A stretch of 64,000 bases of DNA from an uncultured Bacteroidota bacterium (GCA_903927185.1 CAIYLW010000020.1:1-64000); one strand, 5' to 3'; numbered from the stretch's first letter, positions 44,909-54,707 are shown. Numbers and translations are program-made. Notes: a model not told the origin generated them from the sequence alone.

Positions 44909-45721
44909 CTACTTATGAACCTTGGAAGTAAATAAATGATAAAAGGGAGTTTTGCTGGTATCGTCTTTTGGTTTGTATTTGCCGGTAACGATTGGCACAT
45001 ACATCACCCTTCTTCTACTTGCTTCTCCAAAAAGTGGTGATTGCTTTACACGATGCCATAGCCGCCCATCATGCACTGAAAGATCGCCTGGATGAATATC
45101 AAACCCAACCTCATCTTTGTCATCTTTATTGTCAATAAAATATTTTTTACCAAACAATAATTTCAAAAAACCTTGCTTATGTGTTCCAGGTAAAACACGA
45201 AGACCACCATTTTCAAACAAACATTCATCCAAATGTATTCCAACATTTAACATAGGCATTATCTTTTGACCAAGGAATAAATCTCTTGGACTATCCGTAT
45301 GCCAACCCATTTGCGAAAATTTACTATTCGGTGTATTGAGGTAATTATTAACAACTAAACCATCTTTTTCATTTTCAGCAATCCTACCATCAAAAGGAAT
45401 TAAGAAACTAAAGAGTTGTTTCAACCTCTCATCATTCAATAATTCATGTAATGCATCGCTAAAAAGTGAAGTAAAACTTAATCTTTGAATAGTTTTATTT
45501 CCCAATTCATCTTTCCCGAATTTTAGTGGAATACCATTTATTTTTTCGCGCTTTTCTTCTAGCCAGGTCTTTTCTAAGCGCTTAATTTCTTCCAGATATA
45601 ATTTTACTTTTTCAGCCGTAAGAAAATTTCTAAAAACAATCACTCCATGTTTTTCGAAATTTTCTAATTGATCTTGGGTAAGTGTTTCTCCCATTTGAAA
45701 ATTACTTTCCCATTTATTCAT
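44909..45721 (-). CDS. Phytanoyl-CoA dioxygenase (PhyH) family protein
   Basis: A 270-residue Fe(II)/2-oxoglutarate dioxygenase. The iron-binding HxD is His141-Asp143 in GWHTDSP; the distal His is His217 or His223 in SVHDGRLWHRV. A 2-oxoglutarate-binding Arg is plausible in RRRVMYVP. The fold matches the PhyH family, whose substrates range from acyl-CoAs to small secondary metabolites. It precedes an SDR on the same strand, so an oxygenation then dehydrogenation pair is possible, but substrate unknown. Confidence 0.88.
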   Translation of the reverse strand: MNKWESNFQMGETLTQDQLENFEKHGVIVFRNFLTAEKVKLYLEEIKRLEKTWLEEKREKINGIPLKFGKDELGNKTIQRLSFTSLFSDALHELLNDERLKQLFSFLIPFDGRIAENEKDGLVVNNYLNTPNSKFSQMGWHTDSPRDLFLGQKIMPMLNVGIHLDECLFENGGLRVLPGTHKQGFLKLLFGKKYFIDNKDDKDEVGFDIHPGDLSVHDGRLWHRVKQSPLFGEASRRRVMYVPIVTGKYKPKDDTSKTPFYHLFTSKVHK

Positions 45722-45770
45722 GTGTGATATTAATTAAAAGTCAACTATTTGTTACTGTGGGGTTTTCAAA

Positions 45771-45803
45771 TTGTTACCTGAAATTGTTGTTTCAGGGTAA
45801 CAA
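45771..45803. repeat. 13-base inverted repeat between PhyH and BamA/TamA-type genes
   Basis: TTGTTACCTGAAA (45771-45783) pairs with TTTCAGGGTAACAA (45790-45803), with one bulged G and a 6-base loop. It covers the likely start of the PhyH transcript, just after a candidate -7 box at 45801-45808, so an operator is as likely as a leader hairpin. Confidence 0.5.
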
Positions 45804-45808
45804 AAATA
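45801..45808 (-). promoter_or_regulatory. Candidate -7 box (TATTTTTG) for the PhyH gene
   Basis: Exact TAnnTTTG match on the minus strand, 80 bases before the PhyH start, abutting the inverted repeat. No clear -33 element. Confidence 0.4.
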
Positions 45809-45868
45809 AGCAATTTTTTTAAGAGTTTTCTCGATTAATGAGATAAGCACAGTATTTTGCATCATAAT

Positions 45869-46972
45869 ATGATTTTAAGGAACCCCAATTTTATAGCCAT
45901 ATTAATTTTATTGATTGCAACATCAATTATTTCTGATTCTTTAATGGCTCAGAAAGATAGTATGAAATCGCATCAGGTTTTATTTTTTCCAGTATTGACT
46001 AGATCTATTGAAACAGATTGGTCATTTGGTGTTGCAAGTTCTTCAACTTTTCGCTTTTCTAAAAAAGATACCGCTTCACGTACTTCGAACTTTCAAGCGC
46101 TGGTGTTATATTCTTTGAAAAAACAATTTGTTGCTGCAATTAATGGAGCTCAATATTTTAATAACGAAAAATTTATATTAAATGAACAAATGTCTTATAG
46201 TTCTTTTCCGGATAAGTTTTGGGGATTAGGAAAATATTCAAAAGATATAGATGAAGAGAGTTATAATTTTAAACAGTACTATATCTATTTGCATTTAATG
46301 AGACATTTAGGTAATAACATTTATTTTGGATTGTTATTTGAAGCGCAAAAATTATTAGAAATTGATTATAAAAAAGGAGGGTTATTTGATCAACAACAAG
46401 TTGCTGGTAGAACTCCTTATAAGATTGCGGGATTAGGCTTAAGTCTTACATACGATAACCGAAATAATGCATTTGCTCCTGATAAGGGATATTTCGCACA
46501 ACTATATTTTAATAACTTTAATTCGTTCATAGGATCTGATTACGCTTATACCAATATAGTAATTGATTTACGTAAATTTTTATCCTTTAATCAGAAAAAT
46601 GTATTGGCATTACAAACTTACAGCTATACAAATTTAGGAAAAGAAGTGCCCCTAAGAAGTTTAGCCACATTAGGTGGAATGGGCAGTATGAGAGGATATT
46701 ATGATGGAAGATTTCGAGATCGTCAACAACTCGTATTTCAAGCAGAATGGCGCCATAGTTTTAATAAAAGATTTGGTGCTGTTGGGTTTGGAAATTTTGG
46801 GGATGTGGGTAAAAATATCACCGATTTTTCTTTTAGTGATTTAAAATACACTTATGGTGCAGGTATAAGATATGCCATTAATAAATCAGAGAAACTTAAT
46901 CTCCGAGTAGATTATGGTATTGGCCCTGGAAAAAATAGAGGATTTTATTTTCAATTAGGGGAAGCTTTTTAG
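45869..46972 (+). CDS. BamA/TamA-family outer-membrane beta-barrel protein
   Basis: 367 residues from the ATG at 45869; a TTG 12 bases upstream is not needed. The signal peptide ends near SLMAQ. No POTRA domains are present; the barrel (16-strand Omp85/surface antigen D15 type) accounts for most of the protein. Typical elements are LGLSLTYDNRNNAFAPDKG and the lid-lock-like GSMRGYYDGRFRDRQQ near the C-terminus, where RGY resembles the VRGF motif. The role is unknown; short barrel-only members of the family occur in many Bacteroidota. Confidence 0.87.
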   Translation: MILRNPNFIAILILLIATSIISDSLMAQKDSMKSHQVLFFPVLTRSIETDWSFGVASSSTFRFSKKDTASRTSNFQALVLYSLKKQFVAAINGAQYFNNEKFILNEQMSYSSFPDKFWGLGKYSKDIDEESYNFKQYYIYLHLMRHLGNNIYFGLLFEAQKLLEIDYKKGGLFDQQQVAGRTPYKIAGLGLSLTYDNRNNAFAPDKGYFAQLYFNNFNSFIGSDYAYTNIVIDLRKFLSFNQKNVLALQTYSYTNLGKEVPLRSLATLGGMGSMRGYYDGRFRDRQQLVFQAEWRHSFNKRFGAVGFGNFGDVGKNITDFSFSDLKYTYGAGIRYAINKSEKLNLRVDYGIGPGKNRGFYFQLGEAF

Positions 46973-47613
46973 CGAGTGACTGTTGTTTTTCCTAAAAGAT
47001 ATACGCAATAAGTTAGAATTGGTGCAGATAATACATCTATCGAATAATGGATATGTTGTACCATTACAAATATCCCTATTAAGATGGTGGAAATTAATGA
47101 TAGTATCTTGTCTGTTTTTTTTGTGAAGCATAGGAACATCAAGAACTGAGTTGAAGTATGACCCGAGTAAAATAAATCTTTAGTTATAAATCCATGTTTT
47201 TTACCATAAAAAATATTAGTAATTGGATCGCTTAATTCTATTAACTGTTCAGGAGGATTTAGTGGAAATAAAAAGATGGTAATGAATCTTGAAATACTTA
47301 AAAAAATAAAACCCCAAAGAAATAATAATAAAAGTTCTGGTTTTTGAATTGCTCGATACAAAAAAAACAAAAACATTGACCAAATAATTAGAAATGTTGG
47401 AATAGATAAATCAAATGCAGGTATTTTATTTATAATCCAATCATTTAATACTGGTCCATTTCTATTTTCAATATAATTGAAGAAAAAAGGGAATGCAATC
47501 AATATAGCAACCCAAATAATGATACCTAATTGAAATCTCTTTTTATAAAAAGAATCTGCTAAGGCTTCATTCCAAACTTTTTTTATTTCGAGTTGATTAA
47601 TTAAAAACATCAT
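46969..47613 (-). CDS. PAP2-like (PAP2_C/sphingomyelin synthase-like) membrane protein
   Basis: A 214-residue protein with about six membrane segments. YSGHTST followed by QHIHYSIDVL fits the two histidine motifs of the PAP2_C family (a lipid phosphatase/phosphotransferase fold related to sphingomyelin synthase), with His and Asp in the expected positions. It may remodel membrane lipids, but the substrate is not known. The last four bases overlap the convergent barrel gene. Confidence 0.78.
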   Translation of the reverse strand: MMFLINQLEIKKVWNEALADSFYKKRFQLGIIIWVAILIAFPFFFNYIENRNGPVLNDWIINKIPAFDLSIPTFLIIWSMFLFFLYRAIQKPELLLLFLWGFIFLSISRFITIFLFPLNPPEQLIELSDPITNIFYGKKHGFITKDLFYSGHTSTQFLMFLCFTKKTDKILSLISTILIGIFVMVQHIHYSIDVLSAPILTYCVYLLGKTTVTR

Positions 47614-47673
47614 ACAAATGTAATAGAAAACGCTGTTAGTGTTTAACAGCGTTTTGATAAATGGAAATTATTT

Positions 47674-49575
47674 TTAAAAGTGCCATCTCACAAATGCTTC
47701 CATTGCAGCATATTTTGTTAGCCCCAATGATGCATAAATATTGGCTGTATTTCCGTTTCTATCTTCAGCTCTTTGCCAGAATTCTCTACTATCAGTACCC
47801 TGAAATGGTACTGAATCTTTTTGTGATTGGTGAATGAATATGCCAAACCTTTTTTTCATTACTTGATCTGGACTCATCGGGATAGCCATTTCTATTTCTG
47901 AAATATCCCATTCTTGCCAGGCACCTTTATATAACCATACCCAACAATCTTTCACCCAAGTTTCTCCTGCATCTTTTAGTCGGCGCATACTCTCAAACAC
48001 CACGTCTAAGCAAACTTTATGTGTTCCATGTGGATCTGCTAGGTCTCCAGCACAAAAAATTTGATGAGGCTGAATTTTATTCAATAAATCCATCGTATTA
48101 ATAATGTCAGCTTCACCCATTGGATTTTTATCAATGGTTCCAGTTTCATAGAATGGCAGATTTTGGAAATGGCATCGACTATCATCCGGTAAACCAACAT
48201 AACGACAAGTTGCTTTTGCTTCACAACGACGAATCAATCCTTTGATTTCTCTTATTGCACCTGTATCTACCTGATTTTTTTTCTTACTGGCAATAAAGTT
48301 TCTGGCTTCAGTTAAAATGCTTTGACTCTTTTGATTATCGATTCCAAACATTTCTTCAAACCCAACGGCAAAATCAATAAATCTTGTTACAAACTCATCC
48401 GTTACAGCAATGTTGCCACTTGTTTGATAAGCAACATGTACTTCATGACCTTGATCGTGTAAGCGCATAAATGTTCCGCCCATACTAATGATATCATCAT
48501 CTGGATGGGGGGAGAAGATGATACATTTTTTAGGATAAGGATGACTCCTTTCAGGATGCGTTGGATTTTGAATGTCTGGCTTGCCACCTGGCCATCCTGT
48601 AATGCTATCCCTTAAAAAATAGAATACCTGCATATTAATTTCATAGGCATCCCCCTTTTCAACTAATAAATCAGATAATCCATTTTCATTATAATCATTC
48701 GTATTTAAACTCAAAACTGGTTTGCCAACTTTTAATGCCAGATTAATCACCGCTCTTTTGATCATATTGGTTGTCCAATCGCATTCTCCGGTTAACCAAG
48801 GTGATTTGATACGTGTTAATTCTGCAGATGCAATTTCATCAACTATAAAAGTACATTCATGGTGTTGTTGCAAGATACTTGCAGGGATTTGTTCGGTAAC
48901 ATTTTCTTCTACTGCTTTTGCTACAATACTTGCTTTAGAACCCCATGCCAACAGTATAATTTTTTTTGATTTCAAAATGGTACTTATTCCCATTGTAACA
49001 GCTCTTCTGGGAACCTTTGAAATGTTTTGAAATTCGTAAGTATTTGAAAGACGTGTATTATTTTCAAGATTCACCATTCTGGTTTTAGAAAAAATACTCG
49101 ACCCTGGTTCATTGAATCCAATATGTCCATTATTCCCAATCCCTAAAATTTGTAAATCAATTCCACCAGCTGCCTCTATTTTGTTTTCATATTCCTGACA
49201 GAATTTTTTTACATCTTCCTTGCTTCCTGTTCCTGAAGGAAGATTAATATTATTAGGTTCAATGTCTACATGATTGAACAAATGTCTGTGCATGAAACTC
49301 CAATAACTTTGATATGCTTCTTTTTCAATAGGATAATATTCATCCAGATTAAAGCTGATTACATTTTTAAAACTCAACCCTTCTTCCTGATGCATTCTTA
49401 CTAATTCGGCATACAAAAAAATAGGGGTAGAGCCGGTAGCAAGACCTAAAACACAATTTTCATTGGATACTTGTTTACTTCGGATTAATTCAGCTATTTC
49501 TTTTGCAGCTTGAACAGATCCTTCCTTTGCATTTGGGAATATTTGTACGGCAATTTTTTCGAAGGAGTCAACCAT
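47674..49575 (-). CDS. nagB: Glucosamine-6-phosphate deaminase fused to a PIG-L/LmbE-type deacetylase
   Basis: 633 residues in two domains. Residues about 10-255 are NagB: GLATGSTP, Asp78 in FNLDEYY, His151 and Glu156 in GHIGFNEP. The residue equivalent to E. coli Asp141 is Asn149 (GNNGH). Residues about 350-633 are a PIG-L zinc deacetylase-like domain with HPDDD (His357) and DPHGTHK. The fusion is common in Bacteroidota and could combine deacetylation of an N-acetyl sugar with deamination, but I cannot tell which substrate each half takes. It is the last gene of the hexosaminidase operon. Confidence 0.88.
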   Translation of the reverse strand: MVDSFEKIAVQIFPNAKEGSVQAAKEIAELIRSKQVSNENCVLGLATGSTPIFLYAELVRMHQEEGLSFKNVISFNLDEYYPIEKEAYQSYWSFMHRHLFNHVDIEPNNINLPSGTGSKEDVKKFCQEYENKIEAAGGIDLQILGIGNNGHIGFNEPGSSIFSKTRMVNLENNTRLSNTYEFQNISKVPRRAVTMGISTILKSKKIILLAWGSKASIVAKAVEENVTEQIPASILQQHHECTFIVDEIASAELTRIKSPWLTGECDWTTNMIKRAVINLALKVGKPVLSLNTNDYNENGLSDLLVEKGDAYEINMQVFYFLRDSITGWPGGKPDIQNPTHPERSHPYPKKCIIFSPHPDDDIISMGGTFMRLHDQGHEVHVAYQTSGNIAVTDEFVTRFIDFAVGFEEMFGIDNQKSQSILTEARNFIASKKKNQVDTGAIREIKGLIRRCEAKATCRYVGLPDDSRCHFQNLPFYETGTIDKNPMGEADIINTMDLLNKIQPHQIFCAGDLADPHGTHKVCLDVVFESMRRLKDAGETWVKDCWVWLYKGAWQEWDISEIEMAIPMSPDQVMKKRFGIFIHQSQKDSVPFQGTDSREFWQRAEDRNGNTANIYASLGLTKYAAMEAFVRWHF

Positions 49576-49600
49576 AGTTTATATGTTTTTTGGATAATAA

Positions 49601-51277
49601 TTATTTTTTTACTGTTGATAATTCGTTTTGGTCTTCTATAATTTTAGTTGTAGGATCCAGAATTACTTTACTATAATTCCAATTCCAGAAATCATACCTT
49701 TTAAACTGTGTAGCTAGCTTTTTTTCGAAATTATTCCAGTTTTTATTTTCTTTGGAACTCCATAAAACTTCACTTAAAGCAGTCAATCTTGGGAAAAGCA
49801 TATATTCCAGTTTACTAGAATTTGCAATATATTCAGTCCATAAATTGGCTTGAGCACCAAGTACATATTTTTCATCCTCTTTTGATAACTGTTTTGGAAT
49901 TGGCTCGTAATCGTATACCATTTTCAAAGTCAAATATCCGCCAATTGTTACAGAATCTTCATGTTTTGTTTGAGAATAGTCAAAATATACATATGTAGTG
50001 GGGGTCATGATTACTTTATGCTTTTGTTTTGCAGCTTCAATTCCACCTTTTTCTCCTCTCCAGCTCATCACTGCAGCATTTGGAGCCAAACCACCTTCTA
50101 AAATTTCATCCCACCCAATAATTTGCCTTCCTTTTCCATTCAAGTATTTTTCTACTCGCTGAATAAAATAACTCTGTAAACCATGTTCGTCTTTAAGGTT
50201 TTTATCTTTTATGAGTTGTTGACAGAATTCAGATTTTTTCCAAGCAGTTTTTGGACACTCATCGCCACCAATATGAATATACTTTGAAGGAAATAATTGC
50301 ATTACCTCATCCAGCACATCTTGTATAAAGTTAAAAGTATAATCTGTTGGGGCAAAGACATCTTCAAATACTCCCCATGTTTGTTGAACATATTTTCCAT
50401 TGGTGGGGCCTGACCAAGGTGTTTTTGAGGAGTGTTTAGTTGATGAATCCGGGAAACAACTCAGTTGTGGATAGGCAGCTATAGCGGCTGAGGCATGCCC
50501 TGGCATTTCAATTTCGGGAATAATGGTTACAAAACGATCAGCAGCATATTTTACCAGTTCCTTTATTTCTGCTTGTGTATAGAATCCGCCTTCTCTAATG
50601 CCATCATTCGACTTGCCAGGGAAACGACCTACAATTGTTCCATTTCTATAAGCTCCCACAGAAGTTAATTTCGGATATTTTTTGATTTCAATTCTCCAGC
50701 CTTGATCTTCAGTTAAATGCCATTGAAAAGTATTCAATTTATGCATGGCAATAAAGTCGATATATTTTTTAATATAAGAAGCCGGGAAGAAATGGCGGCC
50801 AACATCCAGCATCATACCTCTATAGGCGAATCTTGGTTTGTCTTCAATATCCACAAAGGGCACTGCCAGCGAGCTTGTTTTTTCTGCTGGTAATAATTGA
50901 ATCAGAGATTGAATACCATAAAAAGTTCCTGTAGCATTATCTCCTTCTATCATTACCCCGTCCTTATTTACGTGCATATTATATGCCCCTGCAATAGGGT
51001 ATTCCATTTTATAATAATTCAGAACAATATTATTTTTGAAATCTCCCTTTGAAACGACTTTTAATTTAAATCCATAAAATTTCTCTAGAAAATCATTTAA
51101 AAAAGCAGAGGATTTTTCTAGTCCACTTCCTGCTAAAACAATTTGTGTTTTATTAGTGATATTAAAATTTCCTTTTGAAGAAACTAATTTGCTAGGTTGA
51201 GGGATAATGCATACCTCTTGTGCCTGAATGGTAATGAAACTCAGTGCCAACAATAGGATGGATGCGATTTTTTTCAT
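49601..51277 (-). CDS. GH20 beta-N-acetylhexosaminidase, secreted
   Basis: A 558-residue exo-hexosaminidase with a signal peptide ending at IQAQ. A GH20b-type N-terminal domain is followed by the barrel starting FAYRGMMLDVGRHFFP. The catalytic pair Asp339-Glu340 is in HIGGDECPKTAW, where Glu is the general acid and Asp assists substrate-assisted catalysis through the N-acetyl group. It releases terminal GlcNAc/GalNAc from chitin oligomers or glycoprotein glycans. Gene order with NagB fits GlcNAc use. Confidence 0.93.
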   Translation of the reverse strand: MKKIASILLLALSFITIQAQEVCIIPQPSKLVSSKGNFNITNKTQIVLAGSGLEKSSAFLNDFLEKFYGFKLKVVSKGDFKNNIVLNYYKMEYPIAGAYNMHVNKDGVMIEGDNATGTFYGIQSLIQLLPAEKTSSLAVPFVDIEDKPRFAYRGMMLDVGRHFFPASYIKKYIDFIAMHKLNTFQWHLTEDQGWRIEIKKYPKLTSVGAYRNGTIVGRFPGKSNDGIREGGFYTQAEIKELVKYAADRFVTIIPEIEMPGHASAAIAAYPQLSCFPDSSTKHSSKTPWSGPTNGKYVQQTWGVFEDVFAPTDYTFNFIQDVLDEVMQLFPSKYIHIGGDECPKTAWKKSEFCQQLIKDKNLKDEHGLQSYFIQRVEKYLNGKGRQIIGWDEILEGGLAPNAAVMSWRGEKGGIEAAKQKHKVIMTPTTYVYFDYSQTKHEDSVTIGGYLTLKMVYDYEPIPKQLSKEDEKYVLGAQANLWTEYIANSSKLEYMLFPRLTALSEVLWSSKENKNWNNFEKKLATQFKRYDFWNWNYSKVILDPTTKIIEDQNELSTVKK

Positions 51278-51283
51278 TAGTAA

Positions 51284-53134
51284 TTATTTTAAAATAGGGA
51301 GAATGATCTTTGATTGGTTATTGAATATTTTAATGCTCTCTTTTTGATAATCATTTGGTTTAGCATGATAGATGTCTGTGAATTTTTGGGGATTTCTATC
51401 CACTAATGGAAACCAGGAACTTTGAATTTGTACCATTAATCGATGTCCTTTTTTGAAAGTATGAGCAAGGTCGGGAAGTGCAAATTTAACCTGGGTTGGC
51501 TTTCCAGGGATAAACGCCTCTGGTGTTTCAAAACTATTTCTGAATTTCCCACGCATCACTTCACCCCGCACCAGCATTTGATAACCATTCATGGTATAAG
51601 TATCATGATCAGAGTATTTAAAATCGTCTGGAAATACATCTATTATTTTCACTACAAAATCAGCGTCTGTTTCACTAATGCTAACCATCAAATCTGCAGA
51701 AGCAGTTCCTGCAATTGTTAAGTCTTCGGTTAAAATGGGGGTTTGATACACTAATACATCAGGCCTTCTTGCTGCAAATCTTTGATCATCCGTCATGTAT
51801 TCTCTGGTTCTTCCCATATGCACATTTTCTGCATAAGGCACGGGCTTTGCAGGGTCGCTAACGTATTCTGTATAGCTTGATAATGGGGCCATTTTATTAG
51901 TAAAATAACTAAGTCCGCCATTTGCAGTTAAGAATAAATCACGTGGTTCTATTTTTGATGATGGCCATTCTGTAAACTTCCTCCATTGATTTTCGCCAGA
52001 GAAAAAAATGGTTGCTTCTGAGATATTATCAATAGTTCCTTTTCCTTTTAGATAAAAATTGAAGAAGGGTAATTCAATATTTTGCTGATACCAATCACTG
52101 GTGTTGGAACCAAAATTTATATTACCTAAATGGGTACCATCTTTTGTGCCCCATTGTCCATGATACCATGGACCAATCACCAATTGATTCTTATTTTTTG
52201 CTTTTGATTCAATTGCCTTATAAAGATTCCATGCACCCCAACAATCTTCTGCATCAAATAATCCACCTACAATTAGTGTAGGTATTTTTGAAGAAATATT
52301 TTGAACATAATTGCGGTCGTTTCTATTTTTCCACCAATCACTATAAGTTGGATGATTCATTAAATCATTCCAGAATGCAATACTATCGCCCATTAATTTG
52401 CTTAACTGTGGCAGCGTTCCATTCCGTAAGAAAAATTCATAATTATCCTGAATGGGAAAATTAAATCCTTCCGGACCAACTGTTGTGGGCTTGGGTCTAG
52501 GTTTCCCAAATGATGAATAAAAGTCAAATGCATCCATCACCATCAAAGCCCCATTATGGTGGAAATCATCTCCTATAAACCAATCGGTAACGGGTGCTTG
52601 CGGACTAACCGCTTTTAAAGCCGGGTGGTTACTCAGTGCTGCCATTGCAGCATAAAATCCAGGATAAGAAGTTCCATAAACACCTACATTACCGCTATTG
52701 TTTTCGATATTGTTTATTAACCAGTCAATTGTATCGTAGGTATCAGAAGATTCATCTACATCATTTTTTGTTATTTTATTTGGATTATAAGGTCGCACAT
52801 CTACAAAAGCGCCTTCACTCATCCATCTGCCCCTAACATCTTGCTGAACTATAATATAATTTTCTTTTGTAAAATATTTTCTAGGTCCTCGCCAAATCCC
52901 TGAAAATTTATCTTCTCCATAGGGTGCACAGCTATATGGGGTGCGGGTAATTAAGAACGGATGTTTCTCGATTCGGTCTTTTGGAATATAAATGGAAGTA
53001 AAAAGTTTAACTCCATCTCTCATTGGAATGAGTATTTCCTTTTTTGAGTAATTAGTCACAAACCAAATCGAATCAACATTTTGCGAAAATCCAATAAGCG
53101 GTATTAGGCAAATTACAATCAGTAACTTTTTCAT
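51284..53134 (-). CDS. CocE/NonD-family S15-type hydrolase, secreted
   Basis: A 616-residue alpha/beta hydrolase of the CocE/X-Pro dipeptidyl-peptidase group with a signal peptide ending at GFSQ. The nucleophile Ser156 is in YGTSYPGFYAA. A C-terminal jelly-roll (SADLMVSISETDADFVV, RGKFRNSFETPEAFIPGK, GHRLMVQIQSSWFP) is family typical. It may be a peptidase or an acyl esterase; specificity is not predictable. It is the first gene of the operon, with GH20 6 bases downstream. Confidence 0.88.
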   Translation of the reverse strand: MKKLLIVICLIPLIGFSQNVDSIWFVTNYSKKEILIPMRDGVKLFTSIYIPKDRIEKHPFLITRTPYSCAPYGEDKFSGIWRGPRKYFTKENYIIVQQDVRGRWMSEGAFVDVRPYNPNKITKNDVDESSDTYDTIDWLINNIENNSGNVGVYGTSYPGFYAAMAALSNHPALKAVSPQAPVTDWFIGDDFHHNGALMVMDAFDFYSSFGKPRPKPTTVGPEGFNFPIQDNYEFFLRNGTLPQLSKLMGDSIAFWNDLMNHPTYSDWWKNRNDRNYVQNISSKIPTLIVGGLFDAEDCWGAWNLYKAIESKAKNKNQLVIGPWYHGQWGTKDGTHLGNINFGSNTSDWYQQNIELPFFNFYLKGKGTIDNISEATIFFSGENQWRKFTEWPSSKIEPRDLFLTANGGLSYFTNKMAPLSSYTEYVSDPAKPVPYAENVHMGRTREYMTDDQRFAARRPDVLVYQTPILTEDLTIAGTASADLMVSISETDADFVVKIIDVFPDDFKYSDHDTYTMNGYQMLVRGEVMRGKFRNSFETPEAFIPGKPTQVKFALPDLAHTFKKGHRLMVQIQSSWFPLVDRNPQKFTDIYHAKPNDYQKESIKIFNNQSKIILPILK

Positions 53135-53137
53135 TTC

Positions 53138-53155
53138 GGCATTTTTTGTAATGCC
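53138..53155 (-). repeat. Short hairpin just before the CocE start codon
   Basis: GGCATT (53138-53143) and AATGCC (53150-53155) form a 6-base-pair hairpin ending three bases from the start codon on the minus strand. It could limit ribosome access, but the stem is short. Confidence 0.4.
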
Positions 53156-53162
53156 TGAAAAT

Positions 53163-53194
53163 AAAAAAGTTTCCGCAACATCGGAAACTTTTTT
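53163..53194 (-). terminator. Terminator after pyk
   Basis: A 13-base perfect stem (53163-53175 with 53182-53194) with a 6-base loop and A/T tails on both sides. It lies about 20 bases after the pyk stop on the minus strand and isolates the CocE operon. Confidence 0.85.
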
Positions 53195-53216
53195 ATTTTT
53201 TTTATAAAGTTATATT

Positions 53217-54707
53217 TTAGGAAACTTTTGTCAGCTTAATCATATTGGTAGGTAAGTGAAGATGTACTGGGGTACTTCCTGTATTTACTACTACATCACC
53301 ATCTTGAACAAACCCACGTTCTTTAAGAATGTTAATTTGGTCAGTTACCATATCGTCAAAACTTTCTTCTTCTGCATAATAGAAGGCCCTAACTCCCCAG
53401 CTTAAGCTCAATTGATTTACCAAAGAACGTTCTTTAGTGAAAATAAAGAGGGGTGAAGAAGGGCGATAACTACTTAACATAAATGCAGTATACCCACTTT
53501 GTGTCATACCAATCAAGGCATGAGCTTCTACATCTTCTGCAATTTTACAGGCATTATAGCAGATAGCATCACTATGGTATGATGGCGAATGTGGTTGGGG
53601 TTTTAAATCTGCGGAACGATCATAACGGTATTCTTTTTTCTCGATTTCACGTATAATCTTACGCATTGTTTGAACAACCAGTGAAGGGTGATTACCCGCT
53701 GCAGTTTCTCCGCTTAACATTACAGCATCAGCGCCTTCTAATACGGCATTTGCCACGTCGGTGATTTCAGAACGATTAGGTTTAACCCGATCAATCATAC
53801 TCTCCATCATCTGAGTTGCAACTATTACTGGTTTTGCACGGTGTAAACATTTACGAATAAGCTCCTTCTGAACCAAAGGAACTTGTTCAATAGGAATTTC
53901 AACGCCTAAGTCGCCACGAGCAATCATAATGGCATCGCTTTCCAAAATAATATCACGAATATTTACTAATGCTTCTGGCTTTTCAATTTTGGCAATAATC
54001 TTGGTCTTGCTTTTCTTTTCAGCCAATTTACTTCTTAAAATAACTATATCCCTAACACTTCTTACAAAGCTCAAAGCAACCCAGTCGCATTGCTGCTCAA
54101 TAATAAATTCAAGGTCAATTAAATCTTTCTCAGTTAGAGCAGGTAAGGAAATTTTGGTATCAGGTAAGTTTAATCCTTTTTTTGAAGAGAGAATTCCACC
54201 CAGAGTAACTTCTACTTTTACATCTCCATTTTTTTCAATGCCTACAACTTTCACTTCAATTTTACCATCATCAATCATGATAATATTTCCTAAAACCACA
54301 TCTCCGGCCAAATTAGGATAAGAGACATAAATCTTTTCCATTGTCCCTATACATTTTTCATTTGTTAGGGTTAGTATATCACCTGCTTTAATTTCAAGTG
54401 CATTATTGGCAATTTCCCCAACACGAAGTTTTGGCCCCTGTAAATCTGCAAGAATTGAAATATTATAAGGTTCAGTTTTATTAATGTTTCTAATATGGTC
54501 AATGATTTGCGCTTTATCTTCATGACTTCCGTGAGAGAAGTTTAAACGAAAAACGTTAACCCCTGAACGAACAAGATCCAATAATTTATCGTAGGTATCA
54601 CAGGCTGGGCCAACTGTAGCAACAATCTTAGTACGATGATCGACGTGCTCTAAACCTGCTTGTGTATTCATTTCTTTGTGCAAGTATTGGTCAATGTTTT
54701 TTGACAT
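53217..54707 (-). CDS. pyk: Pyruvate kinase
   Basis: A 496-residue glycolytic enzyme transferring phosphate from phosphoenolpyruvate to ADP. VDHRTKIVATVGPA is the family opening, then NFSHG, the active-site MIARGDLGVEIP, and the C-terminal effector domain. The start at 54707 is used; an internal ATG twelve codons later (54671) would give a protein of more typical length. It follows pfkA after 43 bases on the same strand, so the two irreversible glycolytic steps are probably cotranscribed. Confidence 0.95.
   Translation of the reverse strand: MSKNIDQYLHKEMNTQAGLEHVDHRTKIVATVGPACDTYDKLLDLVRSGVNVFRLNFSHGSHEDKAQIIDHIRNINKTEPYNISILADLQGPKLRVGEIANNALEIKAGDILTLTNEKCIGTMEKIYVSYPNLAGDVVLGNIIMIDDGKIEVKVVGIEKNGDVKVEVTLGGILSSKKGLNLPDTKISLPALTEKDLIDLEFIIEQQCDWVALSFVRSVRDIVILRSKLAEKKSKTKIIAKIEKPEALVNIRDIILESDAIMIARGDLGVEIPIEQVPLVQKELIRKCLHRAKPVIVATQMMESMIDRVKPNRSEITDVANAVLEGADAVMLSGETAAGNHPSLVVQTMRKIIREIEKKEYRYDRSADLKPQPHSPSYHSDAICYNACKIAEDVEAHALIGMTQSGYTAFMLSSYRPSSPLFIFTKERSLVNQLSLSWGVRAFYYAEEESFDDMVTDQINILKERGFVQDGDVVVNTGSTPVHLHLPTNMIKLTKVS

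Noticed and set aside
44890-45000. N-terminal extension of the SDR overlapping the PhyH gene
   Set aside because: SDR homology starts at the ATG at 44889, and the extension would overlap the PhyH coding region.
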